Shown here piece by piece: positions 39,420-47,715 of a stretch of 64,000 bases of DNA (position 1 is its first letter; every line of letters starts with the position of its first letter). The notes under the pieces are model-generated. The model saw only the letters and a list, made by a program, of their open reading frames with translations, had not been told where the DNA came from and ran no database searches. The position numbers were made by a program, and so were the translations under genes. The DNA comes from Halomonas sp. HL-93. Its GTDB lineage: Bacteria; Pseudomonadota; Gammaproteobacteria; Pseudomonadales; Halomonadaceae. The DNA lies in NCBI RefSeq assembly GCF_900086985.1, contig NZ_LT593974.1:1488001-1552000 (forward strand), given 5' to 3'.

Positions 39420-40487
39420 GTGAGTGAAATAGTACCCACGTCGTGGCTAGTTTACTGCCGTCCAGGGTTCGAAAGCGATGCCCTGGCAGAAATGCAGTAT
39501 CACGCAGCACTACATGACGTGATCTGTGAGCCGTCTTACGGCGAGGGTTGGGTAAGCTTAACGCGAGTCGATGGCGAGCCGGTGAATGATTTGCACCGCC
39601 ACGCAGCGTTTAAGAAACTAATTTTCGCACGTCAAAGCCTGGCTGCTTTACCTGCCCTCACTCTGTCACGTGATGATCGCCTTACCGCTATATTGGAGCA
39701 GGTTAAAGCCAGCCGCTGGAATTTCGAACAGATTTGGCACGAAACGCCGGATACCAATGACGGTAAAGCGCTGGTCGGGCTGATCAAAGCGCTTACAAAA
39801 CCGTTGGAAAGTATGCTGAAAAAGCGTGGGGCTTTAAGGCGTAGCGCGGGCGCACGACGCTTACATATTTTCTGGACTGACGGTGATAAAGTTCAGCTGG
39901 CGATGAGCTTCCCAGGCAATCGTAGCGATCTAATTAATGGCATTCGACGTCTTCGTTCCCCATCACGAGCTCCCAGCCGTTCAACGCTTAAGTTAGAAGA
40001 GGCGTGGCATGAGTTTATACCGCGAGAAGAATGGGACAAACGCCTAGCGGACAACATGCAGGCGGCTGACTTGGGGGCGGCACCCGGAGGCTGGACATGG
40101 CAGTTAGTCCAGCGAGGGATGTATGTATATGCGATCGACAATGGTCCCATGGATTCACAGCTGATGCGAACGGGGCAAATTGATCATCTAAAAGCAGATG
40201 GCTTCACTTGGGAGCCGCCGCAGCGTTTGGATTGGCTGGTCTGCGACATTGTTGATAAACCCGTGCGTGTGCTAGCCATGGTTGAGCGATGGTTGATTCG
40301 AAAGTGGTGCAGAGAAGCTATTTTTAACCTTAAGTTACCCATGAAAAAACGCTGGGAAGAGGTATCACGTTGTTTGGCAATGTTAGAGAGTTCGTTATCC
40401 GAAGCAAACGTGTCTGCAGACATTGCGTGTCGTCATCTTTATCATGATCGTGAAGAGGTGACCGTACATGTAAGATTGAAGCACTAA
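39420..40487 (+). CDS. rlmM: 23S rRNA (cytidine-2498-2'-O)-methyltransferase RlmM
   Basis: A 355-residue enzyme. An N-terminal THUMP-like region begins with LVYCRPGFE; a Rossmann methyltransferase carries the SAM motif DLGAAPGGWTWQL near residue 218, with WLVCDIVDKP and FNLKLPMKKRW following. It methylates a cytidine in the peptidyl-transferase region of 23S rRNA. GTG 39420 is chosen because AGGTGA lies just upstream; GTG 39417 is the alternative. It begins about 100 bp after the rrn terminators. Confidence 0.93.
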   Translation: MSEIVPTSWLVYCRPGFESDALAEMQYHAALHDVICEPSYGEGWVSLTRVDGEPVNDLHRHAAFKKLIFARQSLAALPALTLSRDDRLTAILEQVKASRWNFEQIWHETPDTNDGKALVGLIKALTKPLESMLKKRGALRRSAGARRLHIFWTDGDKVQLAMSFPGNRSDLINGIRRLRSPSRAPSRSTLKLEEAWHEFIPREEWDKRLADNMQAADLGAAPGGWTWQLVQRGMYVYAIDNGPMDSQLMRTGQIDHLKADGFTWEPPQRLDWLVCDIVDKPVRVLAMVERWLIRKWCREAIFNLKLPMKKRWEEVSRCLAMLESSLSEANVSADIACRHLYHDREEVTVHVRLKH

Positions 40488-40489
40488 GC

Positions 40490-40777
40490 TTAATAGCTGG
40501 CTTCATAAATTCGGATTGTTTCTTCTTCTGTTAAAAGCGGTAGAATTTGCTGCATTGCGTTGGCCCGCGCTTCGCTATGATGCCATTCATTCCAAGCGCG
40601 TAGGTTGCGCCATTTGGTAATCATTAAACGACGGTCAGTGTGGCCAAGTTCAACAAGGCTCTCGCCGCCGACAAAGCCGCGAGCGCCTAATGAAACACGC
40701 ATGGCTTCACGAGCGGCTTGTTCATATTCTTCTTCAAGACCGGGCATAATACGCCGTTCAATGATGATTTTGATCAT
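40490..40777 (-). CDS. Antibiotic biosynthesis monooxygenase (ABM) domain protein
   Basis: A 95-residue single-domain protein with the ABM ferredoxin-like fold pattern: MIKIIIERRIMPGLEEEYEQ, then GFVGGESLVE and WRNLRAWNEWHHSEAR. Members include heme- or quinone-acting monooxygenases and simple ligand binders; the substrate is unknown. It converges with rlmM (2 bp between stops) and is divergent from tusA, 28 bp away. Confidence 0.8.
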   Translation of the reverse strand: MIKIIIERRIMPGLEEEYEQAAREAMRVSLGARGFVGGESLVELGHTDRRLMITKWRNLRAWNEWHHSEARANAMQQILPLLTEEETIRIYEASY

Positions 40778-40805
40778 AGATTAAGTCTCAGCTCTGAGGG
40801 TATCG

Positions 40806-41057
40806 ATGTCTGACATTATAAAGGATGCGCCACACTATGATGTGCTACTGGATACCAGTGGCCTTTATTGTCCTGAACCGATTATGCTGATGCATAATAA
40901 AGTCCGTGATATGGCTTCTGGCGATGTACTAAAGGTCATTGCTACAGACTCTGCTACTACTCGCGATGTGCCTAAATTTTGCCAGTTTCTAGGCCATGAA
41001 TTGCTGCAGCAATATTCAGAGTCTGACCAGTATTGGTATTTTATACGTTTGGCATAG
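40806..41057 (+). CDS. tusA: TusA-family sulfurtransferase
   Basis: An 83-residue protein with the TusA motif LDTSGLYCPEPIM; Cys22 would carry the persulfide. Also seen are DSATTRDVPKFCQFLGHEL and a short C-terminal strand. TusA passes sulfur for tRNA 2-thiouridine modification and other uses. Length (E. coli 81) and motif agree well. A perfect hairpin follows the gene. Confidence 0.92.
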   Translation: MSDIIKDAPHYDVLLDTSGLYCPEPIMLMHNKVRDMASGDVLKVIATDSATTRDVPKFCQFLGHELLQQYSESDQYWYFIRLA

Positions 41058-41072
41058 ATGTTGTTAAGTCAA

Positions 41073-41096
41073 CACGGGTTACCTTGATAACCCGTG
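41073..41096. terminator. Hairpin between convergent tusA and the 231-residue gene
   Basis: CACGGGTTA / TAACCCGTG is a perfect 9-bp stem with loop CCTTGA. There is no T-tract. It lies between convergent genes, so a two-way terminator is plausible. Confidence 0.5.
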
Positions 41097-41103
41097 CGAT
41101 TCC

Positions 41104-41799
41104 TTATTCCTGCGGCAAAACTACAATGGCTAGTGCGTCAAGAGTGGCTGGGTCTTCCTCTAAAATGCGATTGGCAATATGGCGCTGAAAAAAGTAGACG
41201 CTTTGATGTATCGACTTTGCGCTGTACAGGCAGTCATCTCCCAACAAGATAGGTGTCATTTTGGCTTTATCTTCATCAGCAAGCAGGGCATCAATGCTGC
41301 CATCGCTATACAACCGCCAGCCGTAAACAGGCTTCATCTGCCATGGGCTATCGGGCCGGTTCATGCATAACGCATGAGTGCCTAACGTATCGGGTAATTG
41401 CTGGATAAGTGTGATGCCACCAGAGGATTCGTATTCAAAATATTCAGCGGCGGAGGCAAGCTCATCGGCTTTATGGTCGGGTGGGACGTCGAAAATTTCT
41501 TCCGTTTCAGGATCTCTATAGCCAATAAATCGACCGTCTTCATAGCGGTGAAGCTCGTGACAATCGGTTAGCTGTTCCATCCAGGGCACTAACCCAACGA
41601 CGTGGCCGTCTTCTCTAAGTCCCCATGCAAGCAGGGGCATCCCGTAGTAGCTGTCCGGATCCGACGCCAACTGATATACCATTTCCAATCCATCCAGCTC
41701 TGGCGCTAAACGCACAAGCGTTTTACGCGCCTGATGACGCTGACGTACAGAATCCAGGTCGATGACCTGGGCAGAGCGGGGTGACAGGGGTGCGCCCAT
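41104..41799 (-). CDS. Conserved hypothetical protein, 231 residues
   Basis: I do not recognise a family. It is a soluble, acidic protein without a signal peptide or membrane segment. It begins MGAPLSPRSAQVIDLDSVRQ, with a strong GGAGGG ribosome site 6 nt before ATG. Features that may be structural are SYYGMPLLAWGLREDGHVVGLVPWM and the Trp/Tyr-rich WQMKPVYGWRLYSDGSIDALL. Neighbours (tusA, a DUF3080 lipoprotein) give no clear clue. Confidence 0.7.
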   Translation of the reverse strand: MGAPLSPRSAQVIDLDSVRQRHQARKTLVRLAPELDGLEMVYQLASDPDSYYGMPLLAWGLREDGHVVGLVPWMEQLTDCHELHRYEDGRFIGYRDPETEEIFDVPPDHKADELASAAEYFEYESSGGITLIQQLPDTLGTHALCMNRPDSPWQMKPVYGWRLYSDGSIDALLADEDKAKMTPILLGDDCLYSAKSIHQSVYFFQRHIANRILEEDPATLDALAIVVLPQE

Positions 41800-41914
41800 A
41801 GTGTCCCTCCTTCATGCTGCGTGGCCACGACATTGGCAAATCAGTGAGTTTCTGTTTGCCGCATATCTCACCAATAGCACAGGTTGGCCTGAAGGTTAAG
41901 GGAAAATTAGCGTT

Positions 41915-42910
41915 TTAATCAGTCGCGCAATGGGCAAACCGGGATCTGGCACGGTCGTGGGTATCTATCGCCGCTTGAAACTGCTGCCAGGGTGAATTGC
42001 GCGCCGCCAATGATAGCCACGTTGACTGATACGCTTGCAGAGCCTCTGGCGCAACGATGGGGTGGCGATTGATTAAGTTATTAACGGCGGTTAACCAGCG
42101 TTTGGCGGAGTGAGAAAACGTGGTTAAGCGTTGCTGATCCCACATCGGTAAGCACGTCTCGTTCGGCGCGGCGTATTGATTTAGATATTCGCTAGCGTCG
42201 TTAAGCCGCTGAGTCGCTAGCATAAGCGTGCGCAGTATTTCGGCGGTTAAAGGGCGTGCCCGAAGCGTGTTTAGGTGTTGCTCCAGCCTCGATGAATCTT
42301 GGTGCCACGCAAGGCTGAATTGATGCTCAACCATTTGCTGTAAGTAATGCACTGCGTCTAGCTGAGACTCAATATCCGGCATAGCACCGATCTTCAAAGG
42401 GTGGCTGGCCCGAGCAAAACTGGCGATCCATTCATCTGAGTCAAATAGTGCATTCCAACTGACATAGGGCAGTTGAGACGTTTTAGTACCCGTTAAGCGT
42501 CGCAGTCGTTCGCGGCTTTCTTCACTTAATTCCTTGGGAACATTGCTTGTCCAGCAGAGCGTCAAGCGCTGCCAAAGTGTCCTTTCATATAGCCATTGCT
42601 GACTGGGCGGGGCCACTTTGCCTAGTTGATTATTGCGAGCAGCCACCAAGGATGTGATATCACATTCTCGCAATGCGTAGATGTTTAGTAGCGAGTCTCG
42701 TGTTTCGTCGATATCGAACAAGCGTGCTTTGCGAGCAGGGAATTCGCCAATGTTAGGCGGTGATTGTCTCTCAATACTTCCATCGTCTAACGCGTTTTCC
42801 AATTGTTGGTAGTAAGCCGACCAAGGCTCTTCTGCTTGGTGCTTATCACCGCAGCCCAGCAGTGTTAATGGCAATAGCCACTGAGCCAATACCCGAAAAT
42901 ATCGCTTCAT
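41915..42910 (-). CDS. DUF3080 family lipoprotein
   Basis: A 331-residue predicted lipoprotein. The signal peptide is MKRYFRVLAQWLLPLTLLGC, with the lipobox Cys at residue 20. The rest is largely helical, with segments such as ESQLDAVHYLQQMVEHQFSL and a Cys pair near the ends. The sequence fits DUF3080, an uncharacterised gammaproteobacterial family. The start at 42910 overlaps the end of the MATE gene by 4 bp (ATGA), so it is translationally coupled to the exporter. AGGA lies upstream of the start. Confidence 0.8.
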   Translation of the reverse strand: MKRYFRVLAQWLLPLTLLGCGDKHQAEEPWSAYYQQLENALDDGSIERQSPPNIGEFPARKARLFDIDETRDSLLNIYALRECDITSLVAARNNQLGKVAPPSQQWLYERTLWQRLTLCWTSNVPKELSEESRERLRRLTGTKTSQLPYVSWNALFDSDEWIASFARASHPLKIGAMPDIESQLDAVHYLQQMVEHQFSLAWHQDSSRLEQHLNTLRARPLTAEILRTLMLATQRLNDASEYLNQYAAPNETCLPMWDQQRLTTFSHSAKRWLTAVNNLINRHPIVAPEALQAYQSTWLSLAARNSPWQQFQAAIDTHDRARSRFAHCATD

Positions 42911-44346
42911 CTTACATCCTGAGTACTGATGTACCGTCGACTGATAGCGTGCAGGCGCCAAGCCAGTAGTAAAGCGGCGGTGCTTAAACCGGCAATTAAG
43001 CCAATCCAATAACCATGAACGCCTAGTGGGCCGAAGGCACTTCCAGCGCCTCGTGAACCTAGCCAGTGGCCTCCTCCAAGGCCCACCAGCCAATAAGAGA
43101 GTACTGTAATCACCATTACGACACGGGTATCTTTATAGCCTCTAAGAGCGCCCGCCAAATTCACTTGAAGCGAATCGGAAAGTTGAAAAATCGCCGCTAG
43201 CGCCACAATCGAGAGTGCTAGGGTTTGTATGGCTTGATTAGATGTGTAGAGCGTGATGACTGGGGCTGCTGTTGTCCAAAGGAGTAGGCTATTAAATGCG
43301 GCGACAACGACACTAATCACAATACCGTTCCAGGCTACGCAGCGGGCCTGGCTCATGCGTTGTTGCCCGAGCGTATTACCTACACGCACAGTAAGCGCCA
43401 TGCTAAGTGACATGGGCAGCATAAACAGGATGGAGGTATAACTAAGCGCCACTTGGTGCGCGCCGACGGTGACTTCGCCAAAGCTGGCGATAAATAACGC
43501 GATAAGTGTGAATAAAGTGACTTCAACGAAAATTGCCACGCCGATGGGTACACCAACAATCAGTAGCTCCTGTATGCCATGCCACTTGGGGAGCGTCAAA
43601 CGTTGCCATAACGCAATGCCTTGATATTGGTGGGTACGGTGTGTGTAAAAAGCCATCGCGATCGCCATGACCCACATGGAAAGCGCGGTGGCGATGCCAC
43701 ACCCCAGCGCGCCCCAAGCAGGCAGCTGTTGCACTGCACTAGGTAGCCAGGGTCCCAGTAGACTGACCAAACCGTCGCCGCCGTAAATCAGCAGATAGTT
43801 GGCAGGTATGTTGACTGTTAAGCCGATTAGACTGATCCATAGGGCAGGTCGTGTATGGTTCATGCCATCCGAAAAAGCCCTAAGCGCCTGAAAAAGTGCA
43901 ATGCCAGGCATGCCAAACGCCACTGCTGAAAGGTAGGCAGCGGACGAGTTGGCTACCTGACGGGGCGCCTCCATTAAGTCAAAAATAGGCAGTACCGTTA
44001 CCCAAAGCAGCAGTGCTGCCATCAGACCCAGTGCGATTGCCACCCAAAGCGCCTGATGCACGGCCGGGCGAATAGCGTTGTGGCGTTGCCCACCCAGCAG
44101 GTGCGCAACGATTGGGGTTAGCCCCATCAGCGTGCCGGTCATAAACAGCATTAACGGCATCCACAGGCTAGAGCCGACCGATACAGCCGCCAACGAGGTG
44201 GCGTTGTGGCGACCTGTCATCATCACATCCACCACGCTCATGCCCGCCTGGGCGAGCTGTGCACCACAGATAGGCAGGGCGAGACGGACAAGTTGGCGCG
44301 TTTCTAACCAGTAAATAGAATTGAATTTATCAAACACACGACCCAC
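42907..44346 (-). CDS. MATE-family multidrug/Na+ antiporter (NorM-like)
   Basis: A 479-residue membrane protein with 12 hydrophobic segments. The MATE signature AQLAQAGMSVVDVMMTGRHNATSLAAVSVG opens the first half, and GVPIGVAIFVEVTLF opens the second. NorM-type members export cationic drugs using Na+ or H+ gradients. GTG 44346 is preferred because CAGGAG is 7 nt upstream; the ATG at 44376 has no ribosome site. It is coupled to the DUF3080 lipoprotein gene. Confidence 0.9.
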   Translation of the reverse strand: MGRVFDKFNSIYWLETRQLVRLALPICGAQLAQAGMSVVDVMMTGRHNATSLAAVSVGSSLWMPLMLFMTGTLMGLTPIVAHLLGGQRHNAIRPAVHQALWVAIALGLMAALLLWVTVLPIFDLMEAPRQVANSSAAYLSAVAFGMPGIALFQALRAFSDGMNHTRPALWISLIGLTVNIPANYLLIYGGDGLVSLLGPWLPSAVQQLPAWGALGCGIATALSMWVMAIAMAFYTHRTHQYQGIALWQRLTLPKWHGIQELLIVGVPIGVAIFVEVTLFTLIALFIASFGEVTVGAHQVALSYTSILFMLPMSLSMALTVRVGNTLGQQRMSQARCVAWNGIVISVVVAAFNSLLLWTTAAPVITLYTSNQAIQTLALSIVALAAIFQLSDSLQVNLAGALRGYKDTRVVMVITVLSYWLVGLGGGHWLGSRGAGSAFGPLGVHGYWIGLIAGLSTAALLLAWRLHAISRRYISTQDVR

Positions 44347-44431
44347 GCAGTAACTCCTGAGCAATGCGGCCCTCAAAGCACACTAGATTAGCAGGTATAC
44401 TGAACCAAATTATGATGTTGATGAGGCTAAT

Positions 44432-45007
44432 GTGAGTAACAGGCAACCGCAATGGACGCTCGAAGAGGTGACGGCATTATTCGACGGCGTTTTTTTCGAA
44501 CGTTATCAAACCCGCTTAGTGAGAGGTGGTGATGAGCCGTTGTATCGCCCTGCCGATGATCAAACGCCTTATCATCAAATTATTTTTGCTCATGGCTTTT
44601 TCGCCAGTGCTTTACACGAAATTAGCCATTGGTGTATCGCAGGCGCGGAACGGCGGCGACAAGAAGACTATGGTTACTGGTACTTGCCTGATGGTCGGAA
44701 TGCCGAACAGCAGCGAGCGTTTGAACAGTCAGAGATAGCCCCGCAAGCATTAGAGTCACTGTTTGCTGAGGCGTGTGGGCGTGAATTTCATGTCAGCGTT
44801 GATAACCTCGGCGGCGATGCGGCAGTTGATCGTGATGCCTTTCAAAAGCGAGTGATGGCCCGGGCAAAACGCTACGAACGTGAAGGCTTGCCTCTGCGGG
44901 CCAACGCCTTTCGTCATGTCTTACGCGCGTACTATCAACAGGGGCTAGCGCGTGAGGTTGCACTCGCTCAAGGGCTTGAAAAGTTGAAACGCAAACAACT
45001 ATGTTGA
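44432..45007 (+). CDS. epmC: Elongation factor P hydroxylase EpmC
   Basis: A 191-residue enzyme. FAHGFFASALHEISHWCIAGAERRRQEDYGYWYLPDGR (residues 53-89, read in parts) holds the metal-binding HExxH at 62-66 and is diagnostic of EpmC/YfcM. EpmC hydroxylates the beta-lysyl-lysine of EF-P after EpmA and EpmB have acted; neither of those is in this window. The start is GTG 44432 with GAGG upstream. It is divergent from the MATE gene. Confidence 0.9.
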   Translation: MSNRQPQWTLEEVTALFDGVFFERYQTRLVRGGDEPLYRPADDQTPYHQIIFAHGFFASALHEISHWCIAGAERRRQEDYGYWYLPDGRNAEQQRAFEQSEIAPQALESLFAEACGREFHVSVDNLGGDAAVDRDAFQKRVMARAKRYEREGLPLRANAFRHVLRAYYQQGLAREVALAQGLEKLKRKQLC

Positions 45008-45123
45008 GAGGTTGTGTTTATAGTAAGACCTGAAAAGCGAGCGACATGCTGTCTTTAGACTGCATGGCCGGGACTAGCGCTTCGAACTCAGCACCCGCAT
45101 ATATCGCAAATTGAACTGTGTCA

Positions 45124-46119
45124 TCAGCGTATCTCCCCGAGCGCTTTTTGAATATCCGCCATCGTCTCGTACTTTCGGCTGGGTAAGTCGTTTACTACGT
45201 CGATAATTTCATCCGCTGCATGGTTGGCCTTGGTTTGCTTTATCAAGTCGGCTTTGCGGCAGGGAAAATCGACCCCCTTGAGTGCCTTGGCGATGCCAGC
45301 CGCTGATGCTGTGCCCGAGGCCGCCTTACCGCCGCGCACACCGCCCTTGCTGCGATCGCTTGCCGGCTCCTTGGCCTCTGGCTGCATCTCAGGCTCTGTG
45401 AGCTTTCCATCCTTTAAGGCTTCGGTAGGCCACTCGCGTTCTTTCAAGCCTAGCGTTTTAAATAGGGCCGGCTTGCCAGAAATGGAGCATTGCTCTTCGC
45501 TTAGGTCGTCATGCGCACCGATAAGTAGAAGCTGGGCGTTCTCGTAGTCGAGCAGCTTGCTATCATCGATCTCTATCCAGCGTTTGTCGGCAAACTTCTC
45601 CTCCAGTCGCTTAGGGTAATCCGGCTTGGCATCGGGAAAACCGGGTACATCAAGGGAGGGGTTGCGTACCGATATGATATAGCTTGCCTCGGCAAGAATC
45701 CCTAGCGTTGACTGTGCTTTTCCTGGGCTTTTCGGATTAGAAAGCCGATACGCTAGGCGAGAGTTGCTGTCCCGCATGAAGAGTGCATAGCGACCCTCTC
45801 CGGCGGGAATAGCTTCGCCCTGCTCCTGTTCGCCTTCAGTCTTGGTTTCGTACTCGAGGGGAGCGAGTGCCTCGCCGATCTCTTTCGGCTTACCCGTCAT
45901 ATCGTTCATTATCCACTCGCGTGAGGTGGATTTGGGCTTGCCCTTAATGATCTCGGGCATGCGCTTTTTACCTACCAGAAACAGGCGAGCGGTAGCTTTG
46001 TCGTCCGGCGCCAGCACAACGTGAAGGCGCTGAACATCATCAAGGTTCTGGATCCTTTGCGTATTTACCTTGGGCCGATAAAAGAAATAGATATCGCCTT
46101 TCTCAACATAATCCGTCAT
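45124..46119 (-). CDS. Hypothetical protein with C-terminal DUF2795 domain
   Basis: A 331-residue soluble protein. Residues 1-230 begin MTDYVEKGDIYFFYRPKVNT and are of unknown family. Residues 230-270 are a Lys/Glu/Gly/Ala-rich linker. Residues 272-331 (GIAKALKGVDFPCRKADLI, then DEIIDVVNDLPSRKYETMADI) look like DUF2795, a small helical domain. The ribosome site GGAGGTGACAA is very strong. It stands alone, with 116 bp and 148 bp of gene-free DNA on its two sides. Confidence 0.72.
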   Translation of the reverse strand: MTDYVEKGDIYFFYRPKVNTQRIQNLDDVQRLHVVLAPDDKATARLFLVGKKRMPEIIKGKPKSTSREWIMNDMTGKPKEIGEALAPLEYETKTEGEQEQGEAIPAGEGRYALFMRDSNSRLAYRLSNPKSPGKAQSTLGILAEASYIISVRNPSLDVPGFPDAKPDYPKRLEEKFADKRWIEIDDSKLLDYENAQLLLIGAHDDLSEEQCSISGKPALFKTLGLKEREWPTEALKDGKLTEPEMQPEAKEPASDRSKGGVRGGKAASGTASAAGIAKALKGVDFPCRKADLIKQTKANHAADEIIDVVNDLPSRKYETMADIQKALGEIR

Positions 46120-46267
46120 TTGTCACCTCCTGTGTCAGCATGGCTATGTCGTTAAAACCGTGCCCTCAAAACTGTGCTCAAACACAAGCTACCTTGTTAA
46201 TTAGCAGAGGTTTTTTTTGATAAGCAAATGTAGACGATTTGTTGCTAAAGCTGACCAATGATAAAAC

Positions 46268-46747
46268 CTACGCGTCTTCTGACAGACGTTGATGCAAAGA
46301 CAGCATGACTTCCAATTCATGCTCGGGGCGCATTGGCTCTAACCCTAATTCACCAAACGTTTCTCGACGTTGGCGATGCCATTCACTAGGCGTGATAGAG
46401 GGATAGAGAACCGATGCCGGGGCTAGCTCGACAAAAGGGTCCAGCCCATAGGTGTCAAAGAGGCGCGCCAATGCCGCTTCATCATCGCCGTTATCACTGG
46501 TATACAGCGTAGCGGAGAAGTGGTCGTTCTCAAGCTCTCGGATCACCTCGAGCGGGCTAACCCCCAAGCTCTCCAGTTCTTCGATACTGTAGGCACCCAT
46601 CGCATTGGTATCTTCTTTGATCCAGCTATCGTCGGGCTGAATCAATGTTTGTTTAACACGCCCATCGGTTAGCGACCAGGCAATGGCTAGGGGTAGGCCA
46701 TCATCTTCGCCTGTCTCAATGGCAATAAACCCTGGATAATCGGCCAC
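46268..46747 (-). CDS. RNase T/DnaQ-like fold protein with weakened active site
   Basis: A 159-residue protein. The pattern IAIETGEDDGLPLAIAWSLTDGRVKQTLIQPDDSW, then YSIEELESLGVSPLEVIREL, and TLYTSDNGDDEAALARLFDTYG follows the strand-helix order of DEDD 3'-5' exonucleases. The first motif has only Glu where DxE is usual, the second keeps Asp, and the last helix has HELEVM rather than Hx4D. It may be a non-catalytic relative. It is 4 bp downstream of tatD on the same strand, so co-transcribed with a nuclease. The fold call is inference from pattern. Confidence 0.6.
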   Translation of the reverse strand: MADYPGFIAIETGEDDGLPLAIAWSLTDGRVKQTLIQPDDSWIKEDTNAMGAYSIEELESLGVSPLEVIRELENDHFSATLYTSDNGDDEAALARLFDTYGLDPFVELAPASVLYPSITPSEWHRQRRETFGELGLEPMRPEHELEVMLSLHQRLSEDA

Positions 46748-46751
46748 GCTA

Positions 46752-47612
46752 CTACTCCTTTACAGTTTCCGTGGGAAGACGGAAAAATCGTTGGGCGGTC
46801 TGTGTGGTTGCAGCCCCCATATCAGCTTCGCTGATGCCACGGCACTCGGCAATCTCTCTCACTATCCAAGGTAGCAGGGCGGGTTCGTGGCGCCGTCCTT
46901 TTAACTTTGCCGGTAGGTTACGCGGTAGCAGATAAGGGCAGTCGGTTTCTACCAACAGGCGGTCAAGCGGAATTTCACTGACCAGCGGGCGTAAATGATG
47001 CCCACGCCGTTCGTCACAGATCCAACCCGTCAAGCCTATATGCAAGTCTAGATCGAGATAACCAAATAGCGTATCCCGATCAGCGGTAAAACAATGCACG
47101 ACCGCCTGGCTGATATCGTCCCGCCATGCATTCAGTATTTCGCGCATTCGTTGCCCGGCGTCGCGCTCATGAATAAATAGTGGTAAACCGCTTTCCGACG
47201 CCAGGAGGAGCTGGGCTTCAAAGGCCTTTTCCTGTTCCTGGGGTGTCGAGAAGTTACGATTAAAATCCAAACCACACTCGCCTACGGCGACGACCTCTGG
47301 CTTTGCATGCAGCGTGGCCAGCTTGCCTGCCACATTGTCGTTCCACTGACGCGCATCATGAGGGTGTATCCCGGCGGTGGCGTAGAGGCCTGGGTAGCGC
47401 TGTGCGAGCAAAATTGCTTGCTCAGCGTGCGCAATGTCGGTGCCGGTGACGATCATCGTTGACACCTGCGCTGCCTGAGCACGCTGAATAACCGCTTCAA
47501 GGTCGCGGCCAAAGCTGTCGTGCGTCAAGTTCGCGCCGATGTCGACCAACGGCACGTTTGGGCGAAACTGTAAGGCCTCGGGTAAAAACTCGTCCACGTA
47601 AGCGCTAGCCAA
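46752..47612 (-). CDS. tatD: TatD-family metal-dependent deoxyribonuclease
   Basis: A 286-residue TIM-barrel hydrolase. VDIGANLTHDSF is the TatD N-terminal motif; AGIHPHDAR, VAVGECGLDF, PLFIHERDA, VVHCFTA and LVETDCPYLLP supply the metal ligands. TatD is a 3'-5' exonuclease active in DNA repair and degradation. The start is TTG 47612 with AGGGAG 6 nt upstream. It adds about 20 residues before the core; a GTG at 47597 is the alternative. Confidence 0.9.
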   Translation of the reverse strand: MASAYVDEFLPEALQFRPNVPLVDIGANLTHDSFGRDLEAVIQRAQAAQVSTMIVTGTDIAHAEQAILLAQRYPGLYATAGIHPHDARQWNDNVAGKLATLHAKPEVVAVGECGLDFNRNFSTPQEQEKAFEAQLLLASESGLPLFIHERDAGQRMREILNAWRDDISQAVVHCFTADRDTLFGYLDLDLHIGLTGWICDERRGHHLRPLVSEIPLDRLLVETDCPYLLPRNLPAKLKGRRHEPALLPWIVREIAECRGISEADMGAATTQTAQRFFRLPTETVKE

Positions 47613-47715
47613 AGGTCACTCCCTTCCAAAATCGTAAAGCGGTATTGTAACGGTCTGCGTAGGTATCGACTAATTGTGTGGGATGAGAAATGGTGATCGA
47701 CAACAGGAGATAAGC

